A stretch of DNA of 64,000 nt, from assembly GCF_007655135.1 (NCBI RefSeq), contig NC_045129.1:27563391-27627390 (forward strand). The letters are read 5' to 3'. Position 1 is the stretch's first letter. The number at the start of each line of letters is the position of its first letter. Source of the stretch: Punica granatum (Eukaryota > Streptophyta > Magnoliopsida > Myrtales > Lythraceae). A model generated the notes under the pieces. It saw nothing but the letters and a program-made list of their open reading frames with translations. It had not been told where the DNA came from and made no database searches. Positions 62,021 to 64,000 of this stretch are shown here, piece after piece. The position numbers were made by a program, and so were the translations under genes.

Positions 62021-64000
62021 GTCACTCCAGCAAGTGACGTTGGAACGCTCCTGGTCATTTGCGTTAAGTCCAGGCCTCCTCCGCAACAAGCATCAAGACA
62101 ACTCCGACCACTGGTTCCCTAGGGCAAATTTGTATTTTCCTTCTAGACAATAGGGGAATTCACCTGAAGAGAGTGCAAGGGAAAATGACACGAAGTTCAA
62201 CTTTCGAGTGCACGGGAGTCAAACTTCCAAGAAAGCCGGTCCTCACAAAATAGGGCTAGCAACACACAACAAGTCTCCGCGAGGCCAAGCACACCAAAGT
62301 GGCCTCGGCGATACAAAGTCGAGGAGTTTCAAACAAAGACACGGGGCACAAAACAAACCCCAGCTGCAAGAAAAAAAAAACAGAGCGAAAAGAAGCGGGA
62401 AAAACCCGCCAATGAAGAGAGAGAGAAAAGATGCAGGAAAAACCTGCCAATGAACAAAACAAGGCACCGCCGAGATTTAAAACTCCGACGCCGCCAATTC
62501 TGAGAAATCAATAAACCCCGACAAAAGGGGAGCAGCAGACACAACTCCTCGACGGAGACAGAAAACAATGCATTTGGAGGTTGAATCCTTCGAACCCTTC
62601 GCCCTTGCAAACTCGAGAGATAAAAGAATCGAGCCCGCTAGGTCGAAAACCCCTTTTTTGGGGCGACCTAGGCAAAAGCTAGGGTAAAAGAGAGGCACGA
62701 CCGAAAACCCTTTGGGGCGGTTGTGGCAAAAGGAGAGCTCTTCCCCTTTAGGTTGAGAGGTGCGGCCCCGAGGTGGGTGATCGTAGCAAAAGGAGAGCAA
62801 AACGAGAGATAAATAAAATTACCCCTAGTCTCTCACACATCGTGTGGACAAGAGATCCCCAAGGGAAGTGGCCAGTTTATCTATTCCAACACGATCCCCG
62901 ATCGGCTCTCCAATACCACTCAACCGTCCAAGAGGGAACCTTCCTCAAGCACAGTGGGTAACTGAATATGCCGTCCAAGCAGTTCAGTACAACCTACACA
63001 ACAGAAGGACGAAGAAAAATGGGGGTACATCTCATTGCAGGCGTGAACCCGTGTATCCTTTTAGCCTGCGGGCAACATGCTTCCCAAGCTTTCTCTTTTC
63101 ACTTTGTCTTTGCATAACTCCGAATGGGTCACAGCCACCCTTCAACAGGCTATCACAGAGCCAAAATCCCAGACATTCCTCTCCAAGAGTCTAGTCACAA
63201 CGCTTTGGAAATGGTCAGACCGAGTCTGACCAAATTTGAATAGAAATCCCCAAGCGGGCTGCAAATGCAGCGCCCTACTGTACCCTATTGAGAAGGGTTC
63301 AAAGCCGACGGGCGCGTCGAACAAACGATAGAATTGCTAGGGCATCGTCGGGGAAGTCTCGATATGCCCAATACATAGCTAACGGGAGCCCCTGGAGGCC
63401 TCGCATCTAGGCCTCCGAGAACGGGACCTACTTATACTGTCAAAGCAAAAATCTTCATGGGTTGTTTAGGTGACCCAAAACTGAAGATCTGCGTGTCGCA
63501 ACAACATTTTCATGCTTACCTGTGTCCATTACTTGTTAGTATTTCTAACATGATTTACTAGTAATGTCAGGATCACAGGTACTGCAAACAGCATGAACTA
63601 CGACAGACTCTGATTCCTAGTTCCACGGGATACGTAGGCGCTCTGTCTTAGAGCTCGAGTCTCGCAATACAAGACGCCGACTTTTGGCGAACTTCTTGCA
63701 GGTCAAAGCATGACCGCCCAAGCAGCAGAGCTGGCCTCCGACAAAGCACAATCATTCCTCAGCAGCAAAGTCGGTTTCCGGCAGCCCAATAGGTAACCGC
63801 CTAGCGGCGAGCCCGGCTTTCGGCAGATCAAACACATCACTGCCACAGAGGTAAGGCTTCAGTGAAATGACTTCGTCCCAGCATCAACGCTTGCCTCCGA
63901 CAAATCAACGCTCCTTGGAAGATATCTCCCCAAGATCGATTCATCTCTACTTCATGTGACGGATGACAATCTCAACCCAAGAGGAGAATCTTCAGAGCAG

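Larger units (their letters stand above)
51597..64000 (+). mobile_element. Ogre/Tat-like Ty3/gypsy element, 5' part (runs off right edge)
   Basis: 5' LTR 51597-57761 (6,165 bp), PBS 57765-57783, ORF1 58344-59830, then repeat-rich spacer to the window end. Very long LTRs, a non-Met PBS (TGGCGACTCCACTGGGGAC) and an extra ORF between PBS and gag are the established hallmarks of the Ogre/Tat lineage. No gag, protease or RT is seen by 64000, so they must lie further right. At least 12.4 kb of one element is present. The two minus-strand relatives at 1-7762 and 34987-39020 share the LTR start and parts of the LTR. Confidence 0.8.
59831..64000 (+). other. ORF1-to-gag spacer of the Ogre-like element, repeat-rich
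   Basis: No recognised coding region. Contains the three tandem arrays listed separately. Open frames of 60-126 codons occur on both strands, without domain signals and in GC-rich repeats. The gag start is presumably beyond 64000. Confidence 0.6.

Overview
This window is nuclear DNA from a flowering plant. It shows spliced genes with GT-AG introns, a plastid-targeted enzyme, Ty3/gypsy retrotransposons primed by initiator tRNA-Met, CACTA and Mutator-like transposons, and very long AT-rich spacers. The ORF1 protein at 58.3-59.8 kb reminds me of a large family of predicted proteins in pomegranate (Punica granatum, Myrtales). That is recollection only, so the species call is weak. Only two host genes look intact. 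Most of the rest is transposable-element sequence, often nested.

Layout, left part. 1-7762 is a minus-strand long LTR of an Ogre/Tat-like element, running off the left edge and split by a complete Ty3/gypsy element (1342-6654: two 484-bp LTRs, PBS, gag-pol in one frame with eight stops). 8701-10235 is a four-copy tandem repeat of about 365-403 bp. 10948-13812 is a decayed CACTA transposon with a TNP2-type transposase remnant, and 15025-15300 is a second CACTA terminus. 16845-17270 is a tandem duplication. 17385-24283 is a second complete Ty3/gypsy element (two 790-bp LTRs, perfect 5-bp target duplication GTGTG, broken gag-pol).

Middle. 27219-30531 (minus) is an intact seven-exon gene for a chloroplast phosphoglucomutase/phosphomannomutase-family protein (617 aa). 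32982-33601 is a long-arm inverted-repeat element with a perfect 9-bp target duplication (Mutator type). 33708-40640 is bounded by about 350-bp inverted repeats. It holds remnants of a serine carboxypeptidase-like gene, a decayed histone H4 copy and a third coding-like fragment, which is the layout of a Pack-MULE. A 4,034-bp solo LTR (34987-39020) split the last carboxypeptidase exon.

Right part. 46494-47238 (plus) is an intact two-exon gene for a 136-aa protein of the uncharacterised At4g22758-like (DUF7054-type) family. 48066-48790 is a foldback element. 49730-50580 holds three diverged direct repeats. 51597 to the right edge is an Ogre/Tat-like element in plus orientation: a 6.17-kb 5' LTR with a 192-bp tandem repeat and a GC-rich 22-23-bp minisatellite, a PBS, an extra ORF1 ahead of gag with one frameshift, then repeat-rich spacer. 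Its gag-pol and 3' LTR must lie beyond the window.

The two host genes are separate single-copy-looking loci and show no sign of working together. The element structure is best read as successive insertions, with the two gypsy copies (about 4% LTR divergence each, hand-counted) among the younger events.
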